Part shown: one piece after another, positions 36,510 to 44,988 of the stretch
How the letters are laid out: each line of letters begins with the position of its first letter
How positions within the stretch are numbered: position 1 is the stretch's first letter
Assembly (NCBI GenBank): GCA_044341025.1
Contig: JBIISM010000011.1
Location: 1-64,000 of the forward strand
Source of the DNA: JABMMZ01 sp044341025
Lineage (GTDB): Bacteria; Bacteroidota; Bacteroidia; NS11-12g; UBA955
Length of the DNA: 64,000 nt
Reading direction: 5' to 3'
Translations under genes and position numbers: made by a program
Notes under the pieces: generated by a model
Database searches by the model: none
The model's input: the letters and a program-made list of their open reading frames with translations, nothing else
What the model was told of the DNA's origin: nothing

Positions 36510-37295
36510 ATGTCAACAGAAATAGAGAAGCTTAAAGCCCAGATAGAGCCGCTTCGCCAAGAAATTATAAACCATAAAGTTTATTCAGTAATACAAGACC
36601 TTAACGACCTGCAAATATTCATGAAATACCACGTGTATGCGGTATGGGATTTTATGTCTTTGCTCAAGTCCTTGCAAAATAAATTAACCTGCACCACTGT
36701 ACCTTGGTTTCCTAAAGGATCGGCCGATACCCGACATTTGATCAATGAAATTGTTGTGGGTGAGGAGTCTGATGTGGATGCCAATGGAATTCGCAAAAGC
36801 CATTTTGAATTGTACATCGATGGCATGCAGCAATGTGGTGCAAACGAAGGACCAATTTTGAACTTTATCGAAGCCATTAAACAGGGCAATAGTTTTGATG
36901 CTGCCTACCAAGAATCGAATACCCCTGCAGCAGCTAGGCAGTTTGTCGATTTTACCTTTGAAGTGATACGCAGCGAAAAAGCCTATTTGCAAGCCGCCAT
37001 TTTCACCTTTGGCCGCGAAGACTTAATTCCGGGTATGTTTATGAGTTTGGTGAACGAATTGCACAAAACATTTCCTGAAAGTGTATCTGTGTTTAAATAC
37101 TATTTAGAAAGACATATTGAAGTGGATGGCGACCACCACAGCCATTTGGCTTTGGCCATGACCGAAAATTTGTGTCAAAACAATCCTGCCTTTTGGGAAG
37201 AAGCTAGCGCATACAGTTTGCGCTCCTTGCAACAACGCATCGCCTTATGGGATGGCGTGTATGAAGAAATTTGCCAAAAAAAAGCGCATAATTGA
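36510..37295 (+). CDS. DUF3050 family protein (haem-oxygenase-like fold)
   Basis: 261 residues. The opening EKLKAQIEPLRQEIINHKVY, the IFMKYHVYAVWDFMSLLKSL stretch and HLINEIVVGEESD are typical of DUF3050, a family assigned to the haem-oxygenase/TenA-like fold. Histidines and acidic residues suited to a di-iron or haem site are present (HVYAVWDF, YLERHIEVDGDHHSHLA), the second resembling the metal-binding HxxxxxDxxH arrangement of HDO-type enzymes. Biochemical role not known to me. It converges with kmo, with a 29-base gap. Confidence 0.82.
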   Translation: MSTEIEKLKAQIEPLRQEIINHKVYSVIQDLNDLQIFMKYHVYAVWDFMSLLKSLQNKLTCTTVPWFPKGSADTRHLINEIVVGEESDVDANGIRKSHFELYIDGMQQCGANEGPILNFIEAIKQGNSFDAAYQESNTPAAARQFVDFTFEVIRSEKAYLQAAIFTFGREDLIPGMFMSLVNELHKTFPESVSVFKYYLERHIEVDGDHHSHLALAMTENLCQNNPAFWEEASAYSLRSLQQRIALWDGVYEEICQKKAHN

Positions 37296-37324
37296 TATGC
37301 GCTTTAAGTAGGGTATCAGCAATT

Positions 37325-38662
37325 TTAATTTAAAACAAAACGTTCAATTAGGGGTTTAATTACCTCTGAATTTTGGATATCCGTATCCAGATTGTGCTCC
37401 ATAATGTGCGCAATTAATGCTTCGTTTTTATAACCCATGTCTTGGGCATATTTGTAAGATGTTTTTGAAAACGAAACCAATTCGTATTGGCTTTTATACA
37501 GGTCTGGGTAGTGCGCACACAGGTCGTTGTCAATTTTCTTGAAGCGCATAAACTCAGGTCTTCCAACCAAGTCGCGCATTTCAACAAAGTTTTTGCAAGC
37601 CAAATCAGCAATTGCATTGGCATTTTTAATACGCGCCTCTTGGTAGTTTTTAAAAATATTGTCCCAATTCGGGTAATGGGCTTCTATAATTTCATCCAAT
37701 TCTTTCACGTCTTCAAAACTGCAATTCATACCTTGTCCATAGAAAGGAATAACGGCATGGGCAGCGTCGCCAATTAAAGCAAACTTTTTATTAACCCATG
37801 GGCTGCAGCGTATGGTAACCAAACTGCCGGTAGGGTTGCTCATAAAGTCTTCCACATAATTTGGCATCATCGGAATGGCATCTGCAAAATATTTTTTAAA
37901 GAAGACTTCAATTTCTTGAGGGGTTTGAAGTTTTTCAAAACTCCTTTCGCCTTCGTAGGGTAAGAACAAAGTACAGGTAAAGTTGCCACCAGGATTTGGC
38001 AAAGCAATCATCATAAATTCGCCCCTTGGCCAAATATGCAAAGCGTGTTCTTCGGCTTGGAAGCTGCTGTCAGGGCCAGGCACTATTTCCAGTTCTTTAT
38101 ACCCATAGTTTTCGTAAGTCTGAGAGTAGCTAAAACGACTGGTCTTCTGCATTTCGCTGCGCACCGCCGAAAAAGAACCATCAGATCCAAATAGGATGTC
38201 TGCAGCGATAGTCTTTTGCTCGCCATGCTCATTCTCCATTACAGCCGTGTTTTTATTTAAGTCGACCGAAACACATTTTTGTTTGAAAAGGATATTTACA
38301 TTGTCAAACTCATCGGCAAGTTCAAGCAATTTGATGTTCAACAATGAACGCGAAACGGAATTGATGTATTGATCTTCTTTGCCATAGGCTTGGTAAGTCA
38401 ATTGACCATCAACACTGTGCATCATACGTCCATTCATAGGAATGGCATCATTAAGCACTTGCTCAGCCAGTCCAACGCGTTTTAATGCTTCGATGCCTCG
38501 GGTTGAAAGGGCTAAGTTGATAGAACGGCCAGCATCTGCTTGGCCTTTTCTGATATCACCACGGCGCTCGTACAATTCAACTTGGGCACCGCGTTTTGCA
38601 AGGCAGATGGCCAACAATGAGCCACTCAAACCACCGCCTATAATGGCAATTTTTTCTTTCAT
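37325..38662 (-). CDS. kmo: Kynurenine 3-monooxygenase
   Basis: 445 residues from the ATG at 38662; upstream codons to 38683 add seven residues, but the FAD-binding motif (IAIIGGGLSGSLLAICLA) begins right after the chosen start and a -7 box lies at 38672. Also visible: AGRSINLALSTRG, GSDGSFSAVR (NAD(P)H/FAD region) and ALIGDAAHAVIPFYGQGMNC. It hydroxylates L-kynurenine using NADPH and O2, in tryptophan breakdown or de novo NAD synthesis. No other kynurenine pathway gene (kynureninase, 3-hydroxyanthranilate dioxygenase) is in the window. Confidence 0.93.
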   Translation of the reverse strand: MKEKIAIIGGGLSGSLLAICLAKRGAQVELYERRGDIRKGQADAGRSINLALSTRGIEALKRVGLAEQVLNDAIPMNGRMMHSVDGQLTYQAYGKEDQYINSVSRSLLNIKLLELADEFDNVNILFKQKCVSVDLNKNTAVMENEHGEQKTIAADILFGSDGSFSAVRSEMQKTSRFSYSQTYENYGYKELEIVPGPDSSFQAEEHALHIWPRGEFMMIALPNPGGNFTCTLFLPYEGERSFEKLQTPQEIEVFFKKYFADAIPMMPNYVEDFMSNPTGSLVTIRCSPWVNKKFALIGDAAHAVIPFYGQGMNCSFEDVKELDEIIEAHYPNWDNIFKNYQEARIKNANAIADLACKNFVEMRDLVGRPEFMRFKKIDNDLCAHYPDLYKSQYELVSFSKTSYKYAQDMGYKNEALIAHIMEHNLDTDIQNSEVIKPLIERFVLN

Positions 38663-38671
38663 ATCGAGATG

Positions 38672-38679
38672 CAAACTTA
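38672..38679 (-). promoter_or_regulatory. -7 box of kmo
   Basis: Reads TAAGTTTG on the minus strand, nine bases before the ATG at 38662, giving a predicted leader of about four bases. Confidence 0.45.
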
Positions 38680-38787
38680 ACAATTAAAAAAGCATAATGT
38701 TCTATATGGTTGATGATATTGGTCAGAAAGTTTGTCATGCCTTGCGTATTGTGTTCACTGTTAAATACAACACTTCTTTTTTTGTAA

Positions 38788-39246
38788 TTACCAACACCTA
38801 TTCCTCATCGCCTTTACACTGTCTTTATCCACAGGCTTTTTTTCAAGTTTGCAATATATATCCAAGTAATACTTAGACTTCTTACATTCATTTAAGAAGA
38901 AATGCATTAGGGCTGCATTCCAAATACTAAGCGTGTAATAAGGGTCTACCGCTAAGGAATATTGCATTTGTTGTGCGGCCTTGCGCATGTAATTGCTGTC
39001 TTTTTTAAATCCGCTGAGTGAATAATAAGCCATGCCCAAATCGTAATGGTACAAATGTCGATTGCTGCTAAATGTATCGGGTTTATAGGCTTCAAGTTTA
39101 TGCACCAAGGCTTCAAAATCTGAACTGTCTAACACATGGCAAACGAAGATACTGCTGTCTTGTTTTTGTAACTGCTTATAGTCTATTGCTTGAGCAAAAG
39201 CTTGGCTTAGGCAAATGAACAGTGCAATGAACAAGGGTTTTTTCAT
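38788..39246 (-). CDS. Small exported protein, possibly TPR-like
   Basis: 152 residues from the ATG at 39246, with a clear signal peptide (KKPLFIALFICLSQAFAQA). The mature part has alternating helices with a repeat-like spacing: HLYHYDLGMAYYSLSGFKKD, YMRKAAQQMQYSLAVDPYY and AALMHFFLNECKKSKYYLD. This reads like two to three tetratricopeptide repeats (inference). Four Cys residues. No family recognised. The -7 box is three bases before the ATG. Stands alone between kmo and a repeat-rich gap. Confidence 0.65.
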   Translation of the reverse strand: MKKPLFIALFICLSQAFAQAIDYKQLQKQDSSIFVCHVLDSSDFEALVHKLEAYKPDTFSSNRHLYHYDLGMAYYSLSGFKKDSNYMRKAAQQMQYSLAVDPYYTLSIWNAALMHFFLNECKKSKYYLDIYCKLEKKPVDKDSVKAMRNRCW

Positions 39247-39249
39247 AAA

Positions 39250-39257
39250 CAAATTTA
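39250..39257 (-). promoter_or_regulatory. -7 box directly before an ATG start
   Basis: Reads TAAATTTG on the minus strand, three bases before the ATG at 39246, implying a leaderless or nearly leaderless mRNA. Confidence 0.45.
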
Positions 39258-39772
39258 AGATTATCGCTCTGTAGGTGCAAAATTATTAATTCTATGGAAA
39301 TTTTATAATACCGCTCCTACAGAGCTCATTTTCCATTGGTATATCTTCTATAATAATTCAGCCCCTACAGGGCAAATATAATAACGCTCCGATGGAGCTA
39401 TTTATCCGAACGTGATTTTAGCTCTGTAAGAGCGGCATTATGCTTGCTTCGGAGAAGCATAATTATTGTAGAAAATCAAACACACGAGATACCCGCTCCG
39501 TAGGAGCGGCATTATAATGCACCGCCTTTGCGGTTTAATATAAATGTGCCATTGACTCGCTCTGTAGGTGCGAAATTATTATAGATGCGGCATTATAATG
39601 CACCGCCTTTGCGGTTTAATATAAATGTGCCATTGACTCGCTCTGTAGGTGCGAAATTATTATAGATGCGGCATTGTGATACACCGCCCTTGCGGTATTA
39701 ACAAAAATGCCTTTTATAATGCGTATCAGAATTCAATTCTAGGTTTGGATTTATGACTTTCTGTTTTTCCGC
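39258..39772. repeat. Family 3 repeats: short GCTCCGTAGGAGC-type palindromes and an 81-base tandem repeat
   Basis: Contains GCTCTGTAGGTGC, GCTCCTACAGAGC, GCTCCGATGGAGC, GCTTCGGAGAAGC and GCTCCGTAGGAGC palindromes, usually next to AATTATTAT or ATTATAATG. From 39506 the sequence repeats with an 81-base period (units starting 39506, 39587 and 39668; the third is partial and diverged). No coding potential. The same GCTTCGGAGAAGC motif recurs near 25750. Confidence 0.65.
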
Positions 39773-39780
39773 TATCTTTG
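39773..39780 (+). promoter_or_regulatory. -7 box four bases before a GTG start
   Basis: TATCTTTG, then CCCC, then the GTG at 39785. A TTTA lies 19 bases upstream of the box as a weak -33 element. Predicts a leaderless transcript. Confidence 0.5.
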
Positions 39781-39784
39781 CCCC

Positions 39785-41116
39785 GTGAAACAAATTCTTG
39801 TATTAGGCGCAGGGCGCTCAAGCTTATACTTAATTGAATATTTGGCCAAATACGCAGATCAAGAAAATTATCAGCTCTTGGTATCCGACAAAGACGTGCA
39901 GTATGCTTCAAGCCACCTAAAGGGTTATTCTTCTATAAGTTTTGTAAACACAGACATTTTTGATGAGGCTGCTGTAGTCCCAATTATACAAAATTCTGCG
40001 GTTGTGGTTTCTCTCTTGCCTGCTGCTTTGCATATACATATTGCGAAATGGTGTTTGCAAGCCCATAAGCATTTGGCAACAGCCTCCTACATTTCTGAAG
40101 AAATGAAAGCTTTGCACACCGAGGCGGAATCTAAAGGTTTGGTCTTCTTGAATGAAATGGGTCTTGATCCTGGCATTGACCACATGAGTGCCATGAAAAT
40201 GATGGATGAGATTCGTGCGAAAGGCGGAATTATCAGTGGTTTTAAAAGTTATTGCGGTGGTTTGGTGGCCGATGAAGATGATGGTGAGAATCCTTGGAAA
40301 TACAAGTTTTCTTGGAATCCACGCAATGTGGTTTTAGCCGCTCAAGGTGGTCCCGCTGTATTTCTTGAACATGGTCAACTAAAACTATTGCCTTACCACC
40401 AAGTATTCGCAATGCCAATTAATTATGGTATTCCAAATTACGGTCAATTAGAGGCTTATCCCAACCGCGATTCCCTTAAGTACATAGAGCTTTACCACCT
40501 CAATGGGGTAAAGGATATGATTAGAGGTACGTTCAGGAAACCTGGCTATTGCAAGGCTTGGCAAGTGTTTGTTGATTTGGGCTTATGCGACGATTCCCAA
40601 GTATTGCATTTGCCTACAAACACCACCATGAGCGAATGGTTGGGTATGTATTTGCCTGCTGGTGCGGGTAACTTAAAGTCTAAACTTCAAGCCTATACCC
40701 AATGCTCCGAAGATGCCATTGAAAAAATTGACTATTTAGGTTTTTTCTCAGAAGAGAAAATTCCAATGATTACAGGAACTTCGGCTCAAATATTAGAAGA
40801 AGTATTGAAACTTAAGTGGAAGCTAGAAGCCAATGACAAAGACCTAGTAGTGATGTTGCATAAAATAGATTATAACTTAAATGGACAAGTCCACACCCAA
40901 ATAGCGAGTATGGTTTTAAAAGGGGAGAGCAATACCCATACGGCTATGGCAAAAACAGTGGGCTTGCCTTTGGCCATTGGGGTTAAATTGATTTTGGAAA
41001 ATAAGATTTCTGAAAAAGGTGTTTTAGCTCCCGTATTTGAAGACATTTATTTGCCTGTATTGGAAGAACTCAAAGGTTTTGGTATCGATTTTATAGAAAA
41101 CGATTTACCACTTTAA
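39785..41116 (+). CDS. Saccharopine dehydrogenase family protein
   Basis: 443 residues, GTG start. N-terminal Rossmann motif KQILVLGAGRSSLYLIEYLA, then VVSLLPAALHIHIAKWCL and NEMGLDPGIDHMSAMKMMDE, which is diagnostic of saccharopine reductase/dehydrogenase. Then FKSYCGGLVADEDDGENPWKYKFSWNPRNV in three parts, all typical of the LYS9-like group. Predicted to be an NAD(P)-dependent enzyme of lysine degradation or a related amine; the partner LKR domain is not nearby. The start is supported by the -7 box four bases upstream. It converges with the ZIP gene. Confidence 0.88.
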   Translation: MKQILVLGAGRSSLYLIEYLAKYADQENYQLLVSDKDVQYASSHLKGYSSISFVNTDIFDEAAVVPIIQNSAVVVSLLPAALHIHIAKWCLQAHKHLATASYISEEMKALHTEAESKGLVFLNEMGLDPGIDHMSAMKMMDEIRAKGGIISGFKSYCGGLVADEDDGENPWKYKFSWNPRNVVLAAQGGPAVFLEHGQLKLLPYHQVFAMPINYGIPNYGQLEAYPNRDSLKYIELYHLNGVKDMIRGTFRKPGYCKAWQVFVDLGLCDDSQVLHLPTNTTMSEWLGMYLPAGAGNLKSKLQAYTQCSEDAIEKIDYLGFFSEEKIPMITGTSAQILEEVLKLKWKLEANDKDLVVMLHKIDYNLNGQVHTQIASMVLKGESNTHTAMAKTVGLPLAIGVKLILENKISEKGVLAPVFEDIYLPVLEELKGFGIDFIENDLPL

Positions 41117-41158
41117 AAAGGCGCTTTTAATTTGACCCAAATGTGATGGATGGAAAAT

Positions 41159-41986
41159 TTATCCCAAACCAACATCCAAGGCCATCATGATGACAAAACC
41201 AATGATAAAGCCCATGGTTGCAAAGTCAGCATACTTATCTCTTTGGGTTTCGGGTATTACTTCTTCAACCACAACGTACAACATGGCACCTGCGGCAAAG
41301 GCCAATGCATAAGGCAATATCGGTTGTGCGTACATCACTGAAACTGCACCGATAACACCAGCAACAGGCTCAACGATGGCGCTGAGTTGTCCCCACCAAA
41401 AACTTTTCAATGGACTTACACCTTGTCTTCTTAATGGCATTGCTACCGCAATTCCTTCAGGGAAATTTTGTATGCCTATTCCGATGGTTAATGCAATGGC
41501 AGCAGACATGGTAAAATGCGGGTCGCCCATAGCTACAGCACCAAAGGAGACCCCAATGGCTAAACCTTCTGGGATATTGTGTAAAGTGATGGCCAATACC
41601 AATAATATGGTTCTGTCCCAAGTGGTTTTCAATCCCTCTTTTTCACTCATATTGGCGTTTAAATGCAAATGCGGAATGATTTTGTCGATGATGTAAATAA
41701 AGCCAGCGCCGATTATAAAACCAACAGCTGCGGGCACCCAAGCCCAAGCTTTTCCATAGGTGTCTTCCGACATCTCTATAGCTGGGGTAAGCAGACTCCA
41801 GAAACTAGCAGCCACCATAACGCCACCTGTAAATCCAAGAAGAAAGTCGAGCCAGCGGCGGCTCATGTTTTTGAACACCAAAACCATACTCGCCCCCAAT
41901 GCAGTTAATAACCAAGTAAATGTGGTTGCAAGCAAAGCTTGCATCACAGGACTCAAGTCTTTAAAATATTGTATTGCATCATTCAT
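41159..41986 (-). CDS. ZIP family divalent metal transporter
   Basis: 275 residues from the ATG at 41986; the frame runs on to a TTG at 41998, but the -7 box covers that codon. About eight membrane segments. The ZIP signature is on TM4-TM5: LHNIPEGLAIGVSFG and GIGIQNFPEGIAVAMPLR, with both His/Glu-type metal ligands; a variable loop (HLHLNAN) holds three His. Predicted to import zinc or other divalent cations across the inner membrane. Not in an operon. Confidence 0.9.
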   Translation of the reverse strand: MNDAIQYFKDLSPVMQALLATTFTWLLTALGASMVLVFKNMSRRWLDFLLGFTGGVMVAASFWSLLTPAIEMSEDTYGKAWAWVPAAVGFIIGAGFIYIIDKIIPHLHLNANMSEKEGLKTTWDRTILLVLAITLHNIPEGLAIGVSFGAVAMGDPHFTMSAAIALTIGIGIQNFPEGIAVAMPLRRQGVSPLKSFWWGQLSAIVEPVAGVIGAVSVMYAQPILPYALAFAAGAMLYVVVEEVIPETQRDKYADFATMGFIIGFVIMMALDVGLG

Positions 41987-41995
41987 AGTGGTATG

Positions 41996-42003
41996 CAAAT
42001 GTA
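41996..42003 (-). promoter_or_regulatory. -7 box of the ZIP transporter gene
   Basis: Reads TACATTTG on the minus strand, nine bases before the ATG at 41986. Confidence 0.45.
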
Positions 42004-42015
42004 ATTTAAAATTGT

Positions 42016-42864
42016 TTAAACCTTATACATTTCCTCTGCAATTTTAACACAGTCAATAGCTTCTTTTACGTCGTGAACCCTCAGAAAATGGGCGCCTTTG
42101 GCCAAAGCCAACATGTGTAATGCCGTGCTTCCATTTAAGGCTTTGCTCGGTTCTGTAGCCAATAATTTCCACACCATGCTTTTGCGTGAAACACCTACCA
42201 AGATTGGACAGTTAAGGGTATGAAATACATCCAAATGTTTTAACAAATGGTAATTGTTGTCAAGTGTTTTTCCGAATCCAAATCCTGGATCTAGCACGAT
42301 GTCTTCAATGCCAGCATCGCGGTATAATCTAAGTTTATTCTCAAGATACAATTTTACCTCATGCAATACATCTTCATAGTGGGGCCTGTCTTGCATGGTT
42401 TTTGGCAAGCCCTTTTTGTGCATGGCAATGTAAGGTACTTGGAGACGAGACACCATTCTAACCATGTCTTCATCGTCGTCACCCGCACTTACGTCATTGA
42501 CAATGGCAGCGCCCGCTCGAACGGCATGATTTGCCACCGCGGATCTAAAAGTGTCAATACTTATAATACAATCTGGGAAGCGTTTGATAATGGCGTCGAT
42601 TATTGGGGCCGTTCGCCTAATCTCCTCGTTTTCGGTAATGCTGTCTGCGCCGGGGCGGGTACTTTGTCCTCCAATGTCAATGATGTCGGCACCTTCATTC
42701 AACATGTCTTCACATCTAAATAAGGCTTTGTCTATGGTATGATATTTGCCGCCATCATAAAAGGAATCATCGGTCGTATTTAAAATGCCCATCACTTGCG
42801 GACGGGTAATAGAATAGTTAATATTCTTGATTTTGAGAGAATAGGGTTTGTATTCCGCGAACAT
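42016..42864 (-). CDS. folP: Dihydropteroate synthase
   Basis: 282 residues from the ATG at 42864 (the frame is open to a TTG at 42879). Signatures: MGILNTTDDSFYDGG (MGVxNVTPDSFSDGG-like), GADIIDIGGQSTRPGAD, IVNDVSAGDDDEDM, IVLDPGFGFGKTLDNNYHL and VGVSRKSMVWKLL, ending with RVHDVKEA. It joins p-aminobenzoate to the pterin in folate synthesis and is the sulfonamide target. Note TTDDS in place of the usual TPDS. Divergent from the DUF1599 gene through abutting promoters. Confidence 0.94.
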   Translation of the reverse strand: MFAEYKPYSLKIKNINYSITRPQVMGILNTTDDSFYDGGKYHTIDKALFRCEDMLNEGADIIDIGGQSTRPGADSITENEEIRRTAPIIDAIIKRFPDCIISIDTFRSAVANHAVRAGAAIVNDVSAGDDDEDMVRMVSRLQVPYIAMHKKGLPKTMQDRPHYEDVLHEVKLYLENKLRLYRDAGIEDIVLDPGFGFGKTLDNNYHLLKHLDVFHTLNCPILVGVSRKSMVWKLLATEPSKALNGSTALHMLALAKGAHFLRVHDVKEAIDCVKIAEEMYKV

Positions 42865-42876
42865 TGGATATATTTG
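42847..42876 (+). promoter_or_regulatory. Promoter of the DUF1599 operon
   Basis: TTTG (42847-42850), 18 bases, TATATTTG (42869-42876). The GTG start at 42902 is 25 bases downstream. The -33 element lies inside folP. Confidence 0.55.
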
Positions 42877-42884
42877 CAAAAATA
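42877..42884 (-). promoter_or_regulatory. -7 box of folP, abutting the divergent promoter
   Basis: Reads TATTTTTG on the minus strand, 12 bases before the ATG at 42864. It touches the plus-strand -7 box at 42869-42876 without a gap. Confidence 0.5.
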
Positions 42885-42901
42885 AAGATTAAACAGCAAT
42901 A

Positions 42902-43444
42902 GTGGATAATACACTTCAACAATACAATACAGAAATAGGCAAATGCCGTGAGTTGTTTGAGAAAAAGAACACCGATTACGGCGACTCGTGGCGCATCTTA
43001 AGACCTAAAAGTGTTACCGATCAAATAATGATTAAAGCCTTGCGCATTAGGAGCCTCGAAGAAAAAGGCGTAAGCAAAGTGGGAGAGGGTATCGAAGATG
43101 AGTTTATCGGGATTTACAACTATGGCATTATTGGTTTAATGCAACTCAAATACGCCAGCAAAACAGAAGACATGGGGGTGTCGGAAATTATGGCGATGTA
43201 CGACCATGAGTTGGAAGAAACCCGCAGTTTGATGCTTAAAAAGAACCACGATTATGGCGAAGCTTGGCGCGAAATGCGCGTGAGCAGTTTTACCGATCTT
43301 ATACTGATGAAAATTAGCAGAACCAAACAAATAGAAGACAATGCAGGGAATACTTTGGTGAGCGAAGGCATTGATGCCAATTACCAAGACATGATGAATT
43401 ATTCTATATTTGCTTTGATTACCTTGCACCAAAATATTAAGTAG
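42902..43444 (+). CDS. DUF1599 protein with two internal repeats
   Basis: 180 residues, GTG start. The protein is a tandem duplication: CRELFEKKNTDYGDSWRILR (about 14-33) matches RSLMLKKNHDYGEAWREMR (about 102-120), and each is followed by a TDQIMIKALRIRSLE/TDLILMKISRTKQIE segment and an NYGIIGLMQLK/NYSIFALITLH segment. DUF1599 is, as I recall, the domain also called nucleotide-modification-associated domain 1, seen in phage base-modification clusters, where it occurs once. Here it sits in a chromosomal operon before a BT_3928-like membrane protein, three bases downstream. Role unknown. Confidence 0.82.
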   Translation: MDNTLQQYNTEIGKCRELFEKKNTDYGDSWRILRPKSVTDQIMIKALRIRSLEEKGVSKVGEGIEDEFIGIYNYGIIGLMQLKYASKTEDMGVSEIMAMYDHELEETRSLMLKKNHDYGEAWREMRVSSFTDLILMKISRTKQIEDNAGNTLVSEGIDANYQDMMNYSIFALITLHQNIK

Positions 43445-43447
43445 ACC

Positions 43448-44986
43448 ATGAAATTAATTACCTCTATTTCCAGAGTTCTTGTTGGATTGTTGTTCATCTT
43501 TTCCGGGATTATTAAAAGCAATGACCCTAAAGGAACAGGAATAAAACTCAATGAATATTTTGACGTGTTTGCCTCTAGCATGCAAAGCGCTCAAGATACC
43601 TTAAAGATTTCAGTGAGTGATGACTTGGGCACCGTTGAGTATTTTGACAATACCTTTATTTCTTCCGATAGTTTTGCCAACATAGAAATCAACCAATCGG
43701 CTCCCCGAAAAGAATACTTTGAAGGCGATCAAGATTCAACCTATGGCTGCGAAGTTTTTGTGCTTAAAAATAGCGCCGTGCTGTTTAATGCTTTTTATGA
43801 ACTTGGAGACTCAATTGATCCTGTGAATTTTTCTGTCAAGTTAAGCAATGGTATTTGTGCCGAAAATAAAGCCAGTTCTAAGGCCTTGTCAGAACAATGG
43901 AATTTGAGCTTGAGCGCCAAATCAAAACATGAATTAAGCAAGCGTGTTGCAACATATCCATACGTGCAACAAGACTCATTTTGGGTAGGCGTTTTTAGAG
44001 GAATGAAACCGTACTCTTTACTGCTCTCTGTGATCATGTGCATTCTAGAGGTTGTATTGGGCTTTGCTATTTTAATTGGATGGCAACCCAAATTAATGAG
44101 CTGGTCTATCCTGCTGATGGTTTTGTTCTTTACCTTTTTAACTTGGTACAGTGCTTATTTCAATAAGGTAACCGATTGTGGTTGTTTTGGCGATTTTATA
44201 AAATTGAAACCGTGGCATTCATTTATAAAAGATTTGGTGCTCCTGTTCTTTATTTTAATTATATTTATCAGAAAGGATAAGCTTATTCCATTGTTCTCTC
44301 CTTTGTTTAGCATCAATGCAATGATTGTGGTAACTTTAAGTTCAACGGTCTTTGCCATTTATTGCAACATGTTCTTGCCGGCTTGGGATTTTCTTCCGTA
44401 TAAAGCAGGCAACAATGTAAGACAAATGATGGAAGTGCCAAAAGGTCAACGCGTCACTGATTCTACCGTAATGGTTTATGTCTATAAAAAAGACAATAAA
44501 ATAGATTCTTTTGTATACCCAAATATGCCCGACTCATCATGGGCCTATGTAGACCGTTTGGACAGAATTATAGTGCCCGCTTGGAAATCCAAAATTCATG
44601 ATTTTGAATTTATTAAACGCGACGAAAACGACATCAACATCAAAGATACTTTATTGGATGGAAAAGGATATTATTTGTTGCTGGTGGTAACCCATTTAGA
44701 AAAGTCGCATGAAAGTTCTTGGGACAATATAAAGTCTATGGCCATTGAAGCTAAAAAAGCTGGCATACCTGTTTATGCTGTCACCTCAAGCCCTTTGGAA
44801 ATGGCCGATGTATTCAGTAATGAAAAGCAATTGCCATTTAAATTTAACAATGCCGACGAGACTTTATTGAAAACGATCGTGCGTTCAAATCCTGGTGTCA
44901 TGTTTTGGCACGATGGAACCGTTTTGGATAAATGGAGTTGTAGAAGTATACCTTCTATGAAGGCCTTAAAAAATCTAATGAAATAA
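43448..44986 (+). CDS. BT_3928-like membrane protein with DoxX-type N-terminus
   Basis: 512 residues. The start KLITSISRVLVGLLFIFSGI is DoxX/MauE-like. A soluble insertion (about 30-180) follows, then three to four helices (about 185-300, LLLSVIMCILEVVLGFAIL; CGCFGDFIKLKPW between them) and a C-terminal periplasmic domain (about 330-512) resembling a thioredoxin fold but lacking CxxC (IPVYAVTSSPLEMADV, NPGVMFWHDGTVLDKWS). The CGCFGD loop is typical of MauE/DoxX proteins in which the Cys pair carries electrons. Widely conserved in Bacteroidota, function unestablished. Cotranscribed with DUF1599 and the permease (2-3-base gaps). Confidence 0.78.
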   Translation: MKLITSISRVLVGLLFIFSGIIKSNDPKGTGIKLNEYFDVFASSMQSAQDTLKISVSDDLGTVEYFDNTFISSDSFANIEINQSAPRKEYFEGDQDSTYGCEVFVLKNSAVLFNAFYELGDSIDPVNFSVKLSNGICAENKASSKALSEQWNLSLSAKSKHELSKRVATYPYVQQDSFWVGVFRGMKPYSLLLSVIMCILEVVLGFAILIGWQPKLMSWSILLMVLFFTFLTWYSAYFNKVTDCGCFGDFIKLKPWHSFIKDLVLLFFILIIFIRKDKLIPLFSPLFSINAMIVVTLSSTVFAIYCNMFLPAWDFLPYKAGNNVRQMMEVPKGQRVTDSTVMVYVYKKDNKIDSFVYPNMPDSSWAYVDRLDRIIVPAWKSKIHDFEFIKRDENDINIKDTLLDGKGYYLLLVVTHLEKSHESSWDNIKSMAIEAKKAGIPVYAVTSSPLEMADVFSNEKQLPFKFNNADETLLKTIVRSNPGVMFWHDGTVLDKWSCRSIPSMKALKNLMK

Positions 44987-44988
44987 AT

